64,000 nt of DNA. Source: CBDFLD01 sp965249005 (GTDB taxonomy: Bacteria > Acidobacteriota > UBA6911). The position numbers were made by a program, and so were the translations under genes. Location of the stretch: NCBI GenBank assembly GCA_965249005.1, contig CBDFLD010000017.1:124001-188000 (forward strand), written 5' to 3'. The notes under the pieces were generated by a model. It made no database searches, was not told the DNA's origin, and saw only the letters and a list, made by a program, of their open reading frames with translations. This document shows positions 1 to 10,926 of this stretch, one piece after another; within the stretch, counting starts at the first letter, position 1, and each line of letters begins with the position of its first letter.

Positions 1-670
1 CGAGAGTGAGCAACACGGTTTCTACGCCGCGAGACAAGAGCTTCTTTGCTGCTCTGGCAGCTGAGTCCGGATCTCGGACGACAATCTCGGTTAGAGTTTC
101 GGCCTCCAACTCGTTGGGCGTCAGAATCGACACCCTGGCGAGGAGGTCTTCGTCGAGAGATGCAGCCGGGGCTGGATCGAGGATGACCCGTACGCCGTGC
201 TCCGCGGCCAGGCTGACGGCCGACCCGACCGAATCCAACGGGATCTCGAGTTGCACCAGCAAGATATGGGCGCTTTGGATCAGAGGAGCCGCCTCTTGAA
301 CCTGCTCAACCGAAACTCTCCCGTTGGCACCTTCGGCGACTCCGATGCTGTTTTCCCCATCCGGACCAACGAAGATCAGAGCGACCCCGGAGGCGATGGA
401 TGCATCGATCACTACATGATCCACTCCGATCCCTTCGTCTTTGAAGGCGCACAAGGACTGCTGACCGAAACCATCCTCGCCGACCCGCCCAACCAAGGAA
501 ACGCTCCCACCGGTTCTGGCCGCGGCAATCGCTTGATTCGCTCCCTTGCCGCCACCGACCATGGTGAACGATCCTCCCAGTATTGTCTCTCCGGGCCTCG
601 GCATCCGGCTCAGGTTGAGGATCATGTCCGTGTTCGAGCTTCCGGCCACGACAATCCTGTCTGCGGACAT
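1..670 (-). CDS. rbsK: Ribokinase (PfkB family), C-terminus beyond window
   Basis: The minus strand encodes the first 223 residues of a PfkB-family sugar kinase, which phosphorylates ribose (or a similar sugar) at O5 with ATP in the cytoplasm. The N-terminus reads MSADRIVVAGSSNTDMILNL, followed by the PfkB signature region GGGKGANQAIAAAR near residues 40-53 and later GVRVILDPAPA and LTPNELEAE, all typical of ribokinase. The ATG lies 4 bases after the stop of the upstream secreted-protein gene, so the two are probably co-transcribed. The catalytic DTxGAGD motif lies outside the window. The sugar could differ from ribose. Confidence 0.9.
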   Translation of the reverse strand, partial: MSADRIVVAGSSNTDMILNLSRMPRPGETILGGSFTMVGGGKGANQAIAAARTGGSVSLVGRVGEDGFGQQSLCAFKDEGIGVDHVVIDASIASGVALIFVGPDGENSIGVAEGANGRVSVEQVQEAAPLIQSAHILLVQLEIPLDSVGSAVSLAAEHGVRVILDPAPAASLDEDLLARVSILTPNELEAETLTEIVVRDPDSAARAAKKLLSRGVETVLLTL

Positions 671-674
671 CTCT

Positions 675-1226
675 CTAGTCCTTCTTCGCGCACTGCTCGA
701 GAGCCGGGCCGATCGAAAGTTTACCGAAGTAGGCAAGGGCGGAGACCTTCTCGGTTTTCACCTTCCCGCCCGAGCCTGTCGTCAGATCGACCTCGACGCC
801 GGCAAGTTGCTCTCCCGAGCCACGGAACCCGAATCTCCACCCCCTATCCGACCGCTCCAACCCCTTGTAGACGTCACTCCCAGAGCTTCCGAAAGTGGAC
901 TTGCCCGAAGTCGAGAATTCGTGAACCGGTTCCTCCCCCTCGAACATTCGATCCTTGGTCTCCTGAGCCTCTTTCAGGAATTGGTTCCGCCGACTCGGCA
1001 ATCCCAAGTTGTTGATCTGTATCTTGACGCGCTTCCCAGCCAGAAAAACCCTGCCGACGTAAAAACGTTCGACGGCAAAGTACACCGGCTCCACACAATC
1101 ATGCTGCTCGAATAGCTGAAGCAATCCATCTTGGTTTGCTTCCTGCCCATAGGACTTCGCGCCCAGCAGGAGCCATCCCGCAGTACACACAAGGATGATG
1201 AAACGCTTGGATCCGTTTCCAAACAT
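675..1226 (-). CDS. Small secreted protein of unknown function
   Basis: This is a 183-residue protein with a clear signal peptide (FIILVCTAGWLLLGAKSYGQ, residues about 9-28) and a mature part with no family I recognise. A longer reading frame exists upstream, but the ATG at 1226 is preceded by GGAGGAGAG at good spacing, which decides the start. The mature protein is polar, has a segment rich in Gly and Ser (about 108-120), and ends in a Cys-Ala-Lys-Lys-Asp tail. It is the first gene of a likely two-gene unit with the ribokinase and is divergent from the PilT-like gene. Export from the cytoplasm is inferred; function is unknown. Confidence 0.6.
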   Translation of the reverse strand: MFGNGSKRFIILVCTAGWLLLGAKSYGQEANQDGLLQLFEQHDCVEPVYFAVERFYVGRVFLAGKRVKIQINNLGLPSRRNQFLKEAQETKDRMFEGEEPVHEFSTSGKSTFGSSGSDVYKGLERSDRGWRFGFRGSGEQLAGVEVDLTTGSGGKVKTEKVSALAYFGKLSIGPALEQCAKKD

Positions 1227-1430
1227 GCCCTCTCCTCCGACAATAAATGCAACGGCTGGTTTTTGATGCCTAATATGGCCTGCGGCTCCCAGGATGGCAA
1301 GAAAACAATGCCCGGCCACGAAAATGGTTCCTGAGTCAGACGGCTCTTACCGATAAGGAGTCGCAGGGAGACGCACTCTTGGCACTGAGCGCTCCCCGGC
1401 CGGCACACACACTCCCGCGAAGGAACCTTC

Positions 1431-2531
1431 ATGGCCATCGTTGACGTGTTCCACGCCATTCTAAAAAAAGCGCTCGAGCTGAACGCTTCCGATGTACACA
1501 TAACTTCCGGAAGCCCCTTTTGCCTGCGGCTGCACGGCGAGATCGTTCCGGTCCAGGGCATCGACACGCTGACCCCGCAGGATACGACGGCAATCGCTGC
1601 CAAGATCGTCATCGCCAGCAAGAGAGCCACGCCGGAGAAAGTCAGGGAGGTCCTGCACGGGTTGACCGATTTCGATTGTTCCTATTCCTTGCCGGATCTG
1701 TGCCGGTTCCGTGTCAACGTTTGCAGTCAGCGTGACTCACTGGCACTGGTACTGCGAGCCATCCCCCTGGACATTCCAACCTTCGAGGAGCTGGCTCTTC
1801 CAACCGTGCTGAAGGAAATATCGATGGAGGAGCGGGGGCTCGTCCTGTTGACCGGAATCACCGGGAGCGGAAAATCAACCACGCTTGCCGCCATGATCGA
1901 TCACATCAATCAACAAAAATCGGCCAAGATCGTCACTATCGAGGACCCCATCGAATTTTTGCACAAGGACAAAAAGTCGACGATCATCCAGAGAGAGCTC
2001 GGCTCCGACACGGAGAGCTTTGCGAAGGCCCTGAGGGCCGCGCTGCGGCAAGATCCCGATGTCATCCTCGTCGGCGAGATGCGGGACAAAGAAACAATCG
2101 ACATCGCCATGAAGGCGGCCGAAACCGGCCACCTTGTTTTCAGCACCGTTCACACCACCGACGCACCCAAGACGATTACCCGCCTGCTCAGCGTATTTGA
2201 AGCCAACGAACAGCAGGAAACACGACTACGGCTGGGTGACACGATGAGATCGGTCGTTTCCCAGAGGCTTCTGAGACGGGAAGGTGGAGAAGGTCGTGTC
2301 GTGGCCGCCGAGATCATGCGGGCCACGAAGACGATCCAGGACTGCATCGAGATTCCCGAGAAGACGGGCAACATCAAAGACTATATCGGAAAAGGGCGAG
2401 AGCAATACGGGATGCAGACATTTGACCAGCACTTGGTGGAACTCTATCAGAGCGACCTGATAAGTCTCGATACCGCCAAGGCGGCCGCAACGAGCGCGTC
2501 GGATTTCGAGCGCAACTTGCAGTTTGTTTGA
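1431..2531 (+). CDS. PilT/PilU-family type IV pilus ATPase
   Basis: This 366-residue secretion-type ATPase has the full-length architecture of PilT. There is an N-terminal PAS-like region (ASDVHITSGSP near residues 19-29), Walker A GITGSGKSTT at 142-151, Asp box and Walker B (VILVGEMRD, 211-219), and the His box GHLVFSTVHTTDAPKTI near 233-249. The family drives pilus retraction as a cytoplasmic hexamer at the pilus base. The ATG follows an AAGGA sequence. The gene overlaps or abuts a glycosyltransferase, and no other pil genes are nearby, so whether it acts as PilT, PilU or a paralogue cannot be decided here. Confidence 0.9.
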   Translation: MAIVDVFHAILKKALELNASDVHITSGSPFCLRLHGEIVPVQGIDTLTPQDTTAIAAKIVIASKRATPEKVREVLHGLTDFDCSYSLPDLCRFRVNVCSQRDSLALVLRAIPLDIPTFEELALPTVLKEISMEERGLVLLTGITGSGKSTTLAAMIDHINQQKSAKIVTIEDPIEFLHKDKKSTIIQRELGSDTESFAKALRAALRQDPDVILVGEMRDKETIDIAMKAAETGHLVFSTVHTTDAPKTITRLLSVFEANEQQETRLRLGDTMRSVVSQRLLRREGGEGRVVAAEIMRATKTIQDCIEIPEKTGNIKDYIGKGREQYGMQTFDQHLVELYQSDLISLDTAKAAATSASDFERNLQFV

Positions 2532-2551
2532 TCGATATCCTTTTTTTGACC

Positions 2552-4126
2552 ATGGCAGGACAACTTCCACCCAAAATCCTGACTTTGCGGCCGGAGAATC
2601 AGATCGCCTCTCTCTATGAGGATGCCACCCGGGCGGCGCAGATCTCGGACTGGTATCTCTCGGCTCACCTGCTCAAGCAATGTTGCAGAATCAGCGAATT
2701 TCAAATGTCTCACCTGAACTCACAATGGATGGTGGCCGCCGATCGAGCAGGAACCAGAATCGATCTCGGCTCCGAGGCGCTGGAGCTCGCTCAGTACGCG
2801 TGGGACCGTGGAAACCACAGCAGCGCGTTTGAGTTTCTACAGCTGGCGCTGTGGAGGCCGCCGCGCCAGGCCAAACTTGTCTCGGACGCCATGCGCCAGG
2901 CCAGAGAATGGCCGACCCTGATAGCCACGAAGCCGGACTCCAAGAGCGGCCCCTCCGGGCAGGCCAATCGATCGCGCCGGGCGCTCCGGATCGGACATCT
3001 GGTGGGTTGTTGCAATCCCACCCATGCGCCAACGAACCTCATCAAGTTGCTCTCGGTTCATTCAAGAAAAGAGAATACCACCACCCAGATCTATTCCTCT
3101 GAATGGGCTTCTGGCTGGTTTCACAACTGGCAACATGACCGGCAGAGCGGCCCGGCCGACTTCCTGGACCGTATCGCCAATGACGGGCTCCACCTCGAGC
3201 CGGCCGTGGGAACCTTCTTTGACCGCGCCGGCCGGCTCGCACAACGAATTGCAGATGACGACCTCGACATTCTCATCGTGCACGCCAGCAACGTGGAGCT
3301 GGTGACGGCGCTCGTGTCCTGCCATCGGCCGGCGAGATGCATGATCAACGTCAATCACGCTTCCGAAATGGCACTTCCGTGCTTCGATGGCTACGTTCAT
3401 CTCTTCGCCAACGGGCTCAAACGATCCCAGACAACCCACGCTATATCCGCCGTGATTCCCCCCGCAAGCAACATGGCCGACCGATTGGAATCCGCCCCTC
3501 CAATGCAACGCGAAGATCTCGGCGTCCCGACGCGGAGCACCATCTCGGGCACGTTCGGAAACCTCTACAAGCTGGAGAACCCGCTCTACCTGGCCTCGCT
3601 ACGAGGCATTCTGGAGGCCCACCCCGACCATCATCATCTCATCGCAGGCAACGGCAACCCGACACTCATCCTGGATGAACTTGGGGCCCTGGCGGCGAGG
3701 GTTCAGATGCTCGGACGAAGAGAAGATATCCCTTCCCTCCTGCGCCACCTGGATTTTTATCTCGCTTCCCATCCCTACCCTGGAGCCTTATCGGAAATGG
3801 AAGCCATGGCGGCGGGTTGCCCGGTCATCAGCATTCGGGGAGACGCGGACTCGCACTTCAATTCCGGAGCGGAAATAGTCCAACTGCAAGAGTGCATTGT
3901 GGACAAAAACGACCCCAAGGGAATCGTGAGTCTGGCAGGCCGCTTTCTTACGGACTCCGCCTTTGCGAGGGAAACAGGCGTGCGTCTGCGCCAACGTTTT
4001 CTGGAGTCTTTCCGCCCTTCCGAGGTGGCCGCGCGACATCTGCACTTCTATCGCTCGGTGCTCGATTCACAACTGCAATCCTCTGGATCTGCCGCGGAGC
4101 TGCACTCAGAGCCAGAGCGAAACTAG
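2552..4126 (+). CDS. Glycosyltransferase-like protein (GT4/GT41-like C-terminus)
   Basis: The protein is about 524 residues. The C-terminal third has the two-lobed glycosyltransferase look: STISGTFGNLYKLENPLYL, then HHHLIAGNGNP, VQMLGRREDIPSLL, and YPGALSEMEAMAAGCPVIS, the E-x7-E-like nucleotide-sugar binding stretch. The N-terminal part is helical and resembles a short repeat domain. A TTG start at 2528 overlapping the pilT stop is also possible. I chose the first ATG although neither has a clear ribosome binding site, so translation is probably coupled to the upstream gene. Pilin or surface glycan modification would fit the neighbourhood, but donor and acceptor are unknown. Confidence 0.7.
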   Translation: MAGQLPPKILTLRPENQIASLYEDATRAAQISDWYLSAHLLKQCCRISEFQMSHLNSQWMVAADRAGTRIDLGSEALELAQYAWDRGNHSSAFEFLQLALWRPPRQAKLVSDAMRQAREWPTLIATKPDSKSGPSGQANRSRRALRIGHLVGCCNPTHAPTNLIKLLSVHSRKENTTTQIYSSEWASGWFHNWQHDRQSGPADFLDRIANDGLHLEPAVGTFFDRAGRLAQRIADDDLDILIVHASNVELVTALVSCHRPARCMINVNHASEMALPCFDGYVHLFANGLKRSQTTHAISAVIPPASNMADRLESAPPMQREDLGVPTRSTISGTFGNLYKLENPLYLASLRGILEAHPDHHHLIAGNGNPTLILDELGALAARVQMLGRREDIPSLLRHLDFYLASHPYPGALSEMEAMAAGCPVISIRGDADSHFNSGAEIVQLQECIVDKNDPKGIVSLAGRFLTDSAFARETGVRLRQRFLESFRPSEVAARHLHFYRSVLDSQLQSSGSAAELHSEPERN

Positions 4127-4249
4127 CCTCACGGTCTCGAGTTTGAAGAGTCCCTCGATCCCGCCCCTAGACACATCAAGGAATCTGATTCTAACCATAG
4201 GAGCACCCAGAGCGGGAATGCCCGTGGAGGTGGATTGAAGATCCGCGGC

Positions 4250-7200
4250 TTAGGATCCGTCAGCCAGAATGTCGACGAGTGGCTGCCCCGTTTGGTCAAC
4301 CAGGATGAGCGATCCTGAAGATGTCTGCCCCGCGCTCCCACTGAACAGTATGAATTGTGTCGTATATCCGCCCCCGTCGACGAGGTGAGGAAACAAGAGT
4401 TCCGTCGAGCCTGCGGGAGTTGCCTCATTGGTTGGCGGCGTCGTCGTGATGAGAAAGTCCCGGCGCTCGTTGTAGCGCGTGCGGAGTCCGACGACGGCGA
4501 TTTCCGTTGAAGCGGAAGAGACGCGCAGGATGCCCTGGAAAGAGCCTGGAAGACCTGGGAAAAATTCCCCTAGAAACCGTGCGGTGTGGCCGAAGCCGGG
4601 CAACACAGGGAGGACTACCGGTGCGGGCAGTCCGCTGGATGACCCATCGAGATTCGTCAGTTGGAGTCACTGTCGCCCCCGCCAATAATGAGGTGTTCGC
4701 GATAGCGATGCCGCTTTGAATGTTTCCGGCTGCTCCATCGGTACCGGAAGTTTCAACATACATGCGAAAGGCTGTGCCGGCTGTCGGGGCAACGGCCGCC
4801 TCCGACAACGTTATTCCCGCCGGTTTGTATGAAAATACAGCCAGTGCCGTGGGCGTGGTCCCACCACCGCTAGGCAGGACGCGAATGGACCCCGTTGCCG
4901 GCGTCGGAGCAGTTCCGGCAGTTGCTAGCCGTCGAGAACTGCGCGGCGGGATTGAATACGCGAAAATGCTACCGGTCTGACCCGCAATCGTCACGTTTGA
5001 CGGGTTACCGTTACCGTCTCTGAACTCCAGATTTCCATCGATCGTGGCGGCGGTGGAATTTACCAGCAGGACCACCGTCGTCCAGCCTCCGCCATCAGCG
5101 TAGTGTGGAATGACGGCGGTGCCGGTCGCAACCGGCGCCAGGGTGTCGACAACGGGGAGCGTGGCCATCAGGAAATCCTGGCGTTCATTTAATAGGCCTC
5201 GGATGGCGATAACTCCCAGCGGCACGTCGGATGTGAAGCTGAGCGTTCCCTGAAACGTTTCACCACTGAAGGTGTTGAAAGGAGCCTGATGCAGAAATTT
5301 CGCAATCTGCTCGTTTGGCGAAATCGTCGTCGTGTCGAAACCCAGATCGTTCCCGTCGACATCTGTAAAGTAGAAGTCGATGGTTGCCGTCTTGTCGTTC
5401 GGATTCACGATGGCAAGCCCGGTGTTGAGGGAGCCATCGACCTCAGCGTAAATCTGTCCAGACGTCAAGGTCGCCGTTGCCGGAACGCTGGTCTCGCTAA
5501 CTAAAAAGTCGCCCGCGCGAAAGCCGAAGATGGCCACACCTGTAGGCGTTGTGCTGCCCGCGTCGGGTCGGATCCGGCCGTAACCCACATTGATAGTCGG
5601 TGCACTCCCGGATGTTGTCAGTGAAGTGCCGCCCTGATCCGGTGTCGTGAATGGATTCGCATCGATGACGATCAGTCCCCACTCTTGCCCGCCATCGCCG
5701 CATTTCATCCCATGGACATAGTGTAGGTATTGCGTCGTAGTCTCCGGGTTGGTGAAGGTATGACTGTAGTCCGTCGGAAACGGGTTCCCGGCTGTGACGA
5801 AGTGCGGGTAGATGGGATCGTTGCGGCGGATATGAAGGTCGTCCGCCCAGTCGCCGAGTGTCTTTCCACTTGATGGGAGAACACCTCCGTTGGTGTTCTC
5901 GCTCAGCCAGAGCATTCTTTCATAGACTTCCAGGAAGACCCCGTCCGTGTTGTCCCATAGGTTCTGGAATGTGAGATCCAGGTCGTCGGGTGTGGCCACT
6001 TGCGCCAGGTTGTTGGTTTGAAAGCCGGTGACCTGGCCCCGAGCGCTATTGAAGAGAACCCAGCGGTTGGGACAATTACCGCCATCGGCGCCCTTGTAGT
6101 CGTTCAAAGGTCTGATCGGCTGGGGATGCACGCCGTCGAAAGCGCAGCCGGCGCCTTTCTGTCCGAGACCGTTGTGCTGAACGACGAAACTGATTCCCCA
6201 GGATTGCCGCCCTTGACCCAATATCGTCTCGGTCTGCTCAAAGCCTCCAATCAGAGGCGAGGCATCGGATGAATCCCCGGTTGCGGTCAGATAACCACCG
6301 GATTCGTTGATCCTCGGAAAGCCAGCCTGGATTAGTGCGTAGCTCATGGATTTACCTGGAAACAGATCATTGAACAGCTGACTCTGTTCTTCGTAAAACG
6401 TGTACAGCCCCGAAGGACGGTATCCATCAGCGGCAAATATTTCAGGGTTGCATGGGCAATCTTCGGTGCAATTCTTCGGGAGCCGGTTCTCGTGGGATAT
6501 CTGATTGGCACCTGAAAGCTTTACGTAGGCTAAGGCGCGGTACCAGTCCGCCCGGGTCTGGATAAACGCGGCTACTTCAGCCAGCATCGCCTCGTAAAGC
6601 TGTCTGTACCTGAGGCCGGTCGGGTTGCCCAGGTCCATTCGCACCCCACAACCCGTGCCGCTGCTATCATGCACGTCCTGTAAGTGCAGACGTGAGACAC
6701 CGCCTCCACCGCCGTCACGGGGCGTGTCATCGGTGTCAGTGGAGAAGATCCAGTCGGGCGTGCCATCCTTGCCGGCCTTGATGCCCAGGCTGAACAGTTT
6801 GCCGTTGGCCACAGCCTGCTCCATCTCCCGCTCCAGAATCGTAAAATCGAACACCCCCGGCTCTGGGTTGACATCGCTCCATAACAACCGGATGAACACC
6901 CCGGTAACATTGGGATTGTTCCAGATCGCGTCCGCAGTTGCTTCGTATTCGCCCCCACGACACAGTAGTTTGCTGTTGTCGCCGACTTCGAGGGGAGTTG
7001 CGTTGCCCGGGCACGTCCCGGTGGCTTCAATGAAACCCATATCGAGCGGGCTCAGCGTGAAAACCCCCGAGGGCGCCACTGGAAGCGGTCCCGTAAACTC
7101 GTTTGGATCCGATGGATCGTAGGCTTTCCGGCTGGTGCACATAGCAGGATAGCCCTGCTCTCCGTCAGCAGGAATGATCGAGTCCGTGCGCGTGAGCTGC

Positions 7201-7388
7201 TCCCAACGGACCGTGTCTCCGCTCCTGATGTAGATTACCTGAGGTGTGAACGTGCCGTCGGCATTCACCGTCACGGTATGAATCTGGGACTGCGAAAACG
7301 CAGTGGCGCAGCACATTGCTGCAACCGGGACCAATCTGGAAATCGAAGCCCATGCCCTACGACGAAGCCAATCATTCACAACAACCAA
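4250..7388 (-). pseudogene. Large secreted glycosidase-like protein with C-terminal repeat modules, frameshifted
   Basis: A TTG start at 7388 sits behind GGAGGAA and a signal peptide (VAAMCCATAFSQ). Next comes a cupredoxin-like strand pattern (FTPQVIYIRSGDTVRW, about residues 47-62), then a TIM-barrel-like region resembling family 42 or similar beta-glycosidases (VTGVFIRLLWSDVNPEPGVF). The C-terminal 400 residues hold two copies of a repeat with GLAIVNP / NERQDFL / YADGGGWTT and GIAIANT / NERRDFL / LVDGGGYTT. The second copy is reached only by changing frame near 4660-4672; the frame then stays open to 4250. Without the shift the protein would be about 1045 residues. A sequencing error cannot be excluded. 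The same modules recur at 16.4 kb and 45.7-49.9 kb. Confidence 0.7.
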
Positions 7389-7720
7389 CGACTTCCTCCG
7401 CTAGGAATCTGTTTTTTGTCATGTTAGGTCGGAGACCGCAATTAGGCAAGGAAGCAGGCGGGAGAATCGTGGTCGGGGTACGAACCAGGTGATTATCCAC
7501 TTGAACCAGTCAACTGAAACCGAGGCCCTTGCTCCGCGGCTTCCGGTGACGGTTCGCCGCTGCCCCGGGGTATATCGGGGGCCATCCCAGTCCATCCGCA
7601 CTGTGGCACCGGCGTGGATGCAACAGTCCCGCTAGAACAACGGACAAGAAACACAAGATGCTCTCTCAGAGTTTATCCGTGCTGAAAAGCGTACGCAGCA
7701 GCTTCTGATACACAACTATT
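7389..7720. other. Intergenic, no feature recognised
   Basis: This is the leader of the secreted glycosidase-like gene plus the tail of the transporter gene. Short open frames exist but have no ribosome binding site or family resemblance. I see no strong hairpin with a T tract. Confidence 0.4.
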
Positions 7721-9226
7721 TTAGCGGTTGTGATCCGACCCGGACTCGACCGTGGCGGCAATCGCATCCTTCGCCCTCGCTCCGAGCTGGGCTCTGATTT
7801 CCGCATGCCGCGCCTTCTTCAGATCGTATCGGGCAAGAACCCACATGCCCAAAAATCCACCACATGGAATAAGGGCACCAACGACCAGGCCGAAGTTCCA
7901 GATAATCCCAGGATCGATGCTCTCAACCGCCGCGGTCCTGGGTATGTTCAAAATGTTCAGGATGGTACCACTGGCCAAGATCCCCACTGCTGTCATAGCC
8001 TTTTTCATAAATGCGATCAGGGAATAGAACAACCCTTCCTGACGCTCGCCTGTCAGCAGCTCATGTTCATCCAGAGAGTCTGCAATCATGGAATTCCACA
8101 TCGTCAGGGCTACAATACTCGTGCAGGTCTTGATAACGACATTTACGGTGAGCAACGGCAGCAGCAACGGGTGACCGTTGGGAAGCATCCAACCGATCAA
8201 CCTCAGGGAGATGATCGTAAGCGGCACGACAATCCACACGCCCCAGGCGATGAAGAGTACCGGCTTTTTTTCAAACCTTTTTCGGATCGGATAAATCAAA
8301 ATAAACCCAGTCACAGCCCCGACTAGAAGGAATGGACCGAACCACGCGATCTGTTCCGGCAACAATCCCCAGAAATATACGTTGACATATACCTCCAATG
8401 ACGTCATGACGCCCTCGAAGATGCTGGGGATGAAAATTCCCAAGAATAGGATCACGAACGACCGATTGGCAAATACGAGTTTGGTTTCCCTGAACACGTT
8501 TCCGAAAGAAAAAGGCCGTGGTTGCTTAACGGGAACAGGACAGTACGGGATCTCACTACGTGTAAAATGTGTTGAGAGAAATGTAAACATCAGGATCGCC
8601 GACCCTGCATAGACGGCAAACATCGGATACCCCGCCACATTGAACAGACCGTTTGGAAATTCAGCGGAGGACTCGAAAACAAACCGATTGGCGAGAAGGT
8701 GGGTACCACTGAACATGAACCAGCCGATGACCAACCGGTAGCTGACGATAAGGGATCGTTCCACATAATCTTGAGATAGCTCCGCCTGAAGTGCGGTCCA
8801 GGGGATCACAAACACCGTCATACACACTCGAACCAAAACCGCGAACGTCGTCAACCACAGAAACATGGCGACGTACCCCAGTGTTATCGGGGGGCTAAAC
8901 AACAGATAAAGGCACACGACCATCGGTACCGGTCCTGCGTACATGAGCACGTGTCGTCTGCCAAATCTGGGCGATCGCCAGTTGTCCGATATCGATCCGA
9001 CGACCGGGTCGGTTATTGCATCGACGCACATGGCGATAAATAGTGACAGTCCGACCAAGAAACCGGGAACACCCCATATTCGTTCAAAATAGAAAAGCAA
9101 GAGGTTGGCAAATGCCCACTCCGTTATAATTTCCGACGATGCACCGAGGCCGAAGGAGAATTTGGTCCTTACACTTAGTTTCCTAGCTTCCACATCAGGT
9201 CCTTCCATCGGTATATCTATCCTCAT
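7721..9226 (-). CDS. MFS / glycoside-pentoside-hexuronide:cation symporter family
   Basis: The 501-residue inner-membrane protein has about 12 hydrophobic segments. It has the hallmarks of the GPH (MelB-like, MFS_2) family: an N-terminal KFSFGLGASSEIITEWAFANLLLFY segment (about 22-46) and DAITDPVVGSISDNWRSPRFGRRH (about 70-93), where the Asp residues are the cation-site type and the R-x-G-R-R loop is the MFS signature. A later ADSLDEHELLTGERQEGLFY loop is also typical. It probably imports a sugar or organic solute with H+ or Na+. An internal ATG 18 bases downstream is an alternative start. The substrate is unknown. It lies downstream of, and in the same direction as, the aminotransferase. Confidence 0.85.
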   Translation of the reverse strand: MRIDIPMEGPDVEARKLSVRTKFSFGLGASSEIITEWAFANLLLFYFERIWGVPGFLVGLSLFIAMCVDAITDPVVGSISDNWRSPRFGRRHVLMYAGPVPMVVCLYLLFSPPITLGYVAMFLWLTTFAVLVRVCMTVFVIPWTALQAELSQDYVERSLIVSYRLVIGWFMFSGTHLLANRFVFESSAEFPNGLFNVAGYPMFAVYAGSAILMFTFLSTHFTRSEIPYCPVPVKQPRPFSFGNVFRETKLVFANRSFVILFLGIFIPSIFEGVMTSLEVYVNVYFWGLLPEQIAWFGPFLLVGAVTGFILIYPIRKRFEKKPVLFIAWGVWIVVPLTIISLRLIGWMLPNGHPLLLPLLTVNVVIKTCTSIVALTMWNSMIADSLDEHELLTGERQEGLFYSLIAFMKKAMTAVGILASGTILNILNIPRTAAVESIDPGIIWNFGLVVGALIPCGGFLGMWVLARYDLKKARHAEIRAQLGARAKDAIAATVESGSDHNR

Positions 9227-9439
9227 TCGTGAATCGGCTATGTCACACCATGGCAGGAGTGAGTTGATCGTTTATCGGTTAGCTCACGCCACAGTGTGAC
9301 TGCGTCGATTATCTATGGCTACGTCCGCATATACCTATGCAGTGCCCGATATTTATGTCTATTTCGCTAGAATATAAAGTACGCGCACTCGCGCCTACGT
9401 CGAGCGGCGCCAAGCGCGACACTATAATTATTCGGTATT

Positions 9440-10753
9440 TCAAAACACTCTTCTGAACACCCGTTCCGCGCGCTCCAGGGTCTCATCCACGTCTTCATCG
9501 GTGAGACCTCCGCAGGGATACCATCTGCCACTTCTGATAAGCATGATCCCCTCTTCAAGAAATGCGTCGACCATTTTTCGATGGAGCTCCTTGTCCATGC
9601 CTTTGAGGTCTGCCGGACGGTGCGCGATATCAATATCAAGCTTTGTCATGAAAAAACCGCCCGGGGAGGGTCCCTGAACAAAGAGGGGGACATTGTTGCG
9701 GATGCCGATCTGTTTCAGTTCTTTCATCAGTCTACCCTGAAAACGCGCCATGCGTTTGTAATACGCGCCATCATCTTTTTCCAGGATAGACATATTCACC
9801 AAGCCCGCTGCCATGCCGAATGGATATGCGTTGAACGTGCCGGCATGAAACACTTTCCATTCAAGAAACAGATCCATAATCTCTTTTTTTCCGGCCACCG
9901 CGGCAAGAGGAAGCCCGCCTCCTAAACCTTTTCCGAAAACTGTCAGGTCCGGTGTTACTCCAAGCAATCCCTGGGCGCAGTCCAAAGCGACCCGGAATCC
10001 CGTATAGGCTTCATCAAAACAGAGAACAGCGCCATACTCCGCACATAGCTCTTTCACTTTCTCGAGATAGCCGGGCAGCGGCATGCAGCATCCGCCGTTC
10101 AGAAGAATCGGCTCGATCAATACCATGGCGATCTCATCACCATGCTGCTTAAAAAGGTTTTCGATTGCCTCACAATCATTATATTGAATCTTGAATGATT
10201 CCCGTAAAGAAGCTGGATCTACACCTTCGGTGGGAAAGAGCTCATCATCGGATCTGAGGGCATAGGGCTTACCCGTGGGATTTTCATCCAACTTTCCGGC
10301 GAGAATATTATCCATCCACCCATGATACGCGCCGTCAAAGCGGACAAAGAGGTTCCTTTTTGTATAGGCCCTGCAGAGCCGGATCGCGAGTTGGACAGCC
10401 TCTGTCCCGGAGACACAGAACCTGGTCTTTTCAACGCCGGGGACTAATTCTGCCATTTTTTCGGCCAGTTCAACTTCCAGCGTCGTGCGGAACTCACCGG
10501 TATGCACGTAAAACAGTTTATCAAGTTGTTTTTGCAGCGTTGCGGTATATTCCTTATTACCGTGCCCGAGAATTCCCTGGCCGCCATGGCCGTAATCGAT
10601 GTATTCTTTTCCATTTACATCCTTAAAACGGGCGCCGTGAGCTTCCACCATATAAACTGGTTCGACGACAGATGGTAGCCTCAGGTTACTGTTCGGACCG
10701 GGTAGTACCTTTAACGCCCGTTCATGAAATTCTCTGTTTTTATTTTGAATCAC
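9440..10753 (-). CDS. Class III pyridoxal-phosphate aminotransferase (HemL-like)
   Basis: The protein is about 437 residues, related to glutamate-1-semialdehyde aminomutases and other class III aminotransferases. Visible motifs are GHGGQGILGHGN, the phosphate-binding CVSGTEAVQLAIRL, the Asp of LCFDEAYTGFR that pairs with the pyridine nitrogen, and the PLP lysine in TVFGKGLGGGLP (about residue 275). A GTG start is chosen because GGGAGAG lies 5 bases upstream; a TTG 24 bases earlier is also open. The sequence is more divergent than genuine HemL (for example FRVALDCAQG after the Asp box), so it more likely acts on another amino donor. It is followed by a transporter gene. Confidence 0.85.
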   Translation of the reverse strand: MIQNKNREFHERALKVLPGPNSNLRLPSVVEPVYMVEAHGARFKDVNGKEYIDYGHGGQGILGHGNKEYTATLQKQLDKLFYVHTGEFRTTLEVELAEKMAELVPGVEKTRFCVSGTEAVQLAIRLCRAYTKRNLFVRFDGAYHGWMDNILAGKLDENPTGKPYALRSDDELFPTEGVDPASLRESFKIQYNDCEAIENLFKQHGDEIAMVLIEPILLNGGCCMPLPGYLEKVKELCAEYGAVLCFDEAYTGFRVALDCAQGLLGVTPDLTVFGKGLGGGLPLAAVAGKKEIMDLFLEWKVFHAGTFNAYPFGMAAGLVNMSILEKDDGAYYKRMARFQGRLMKELKQIGIRNNVPLFVQGPSPGGFFMTKLDIDIAHRPADLKGMDKELHRKMVDAFLEEGIMLIRSGRWYPCGGLTDEDVDETLERAERVFRRVF

Positions 10754-10926
10754 TTCAGCTCTCCCTGGTTTTTCCAAAATCGCGATGAAATATCACGTCA
10801 CGATATATTAAAATTGTACAAATATCCAACCTCTAGCATCCGCAAGGCTGGATCGGATAGACCGCCAGGGAAGGAAAACTCAAGAATGCAAAACGCAACA
10901 TCAGCCTGACCTCCCGGCTAGGAGCA

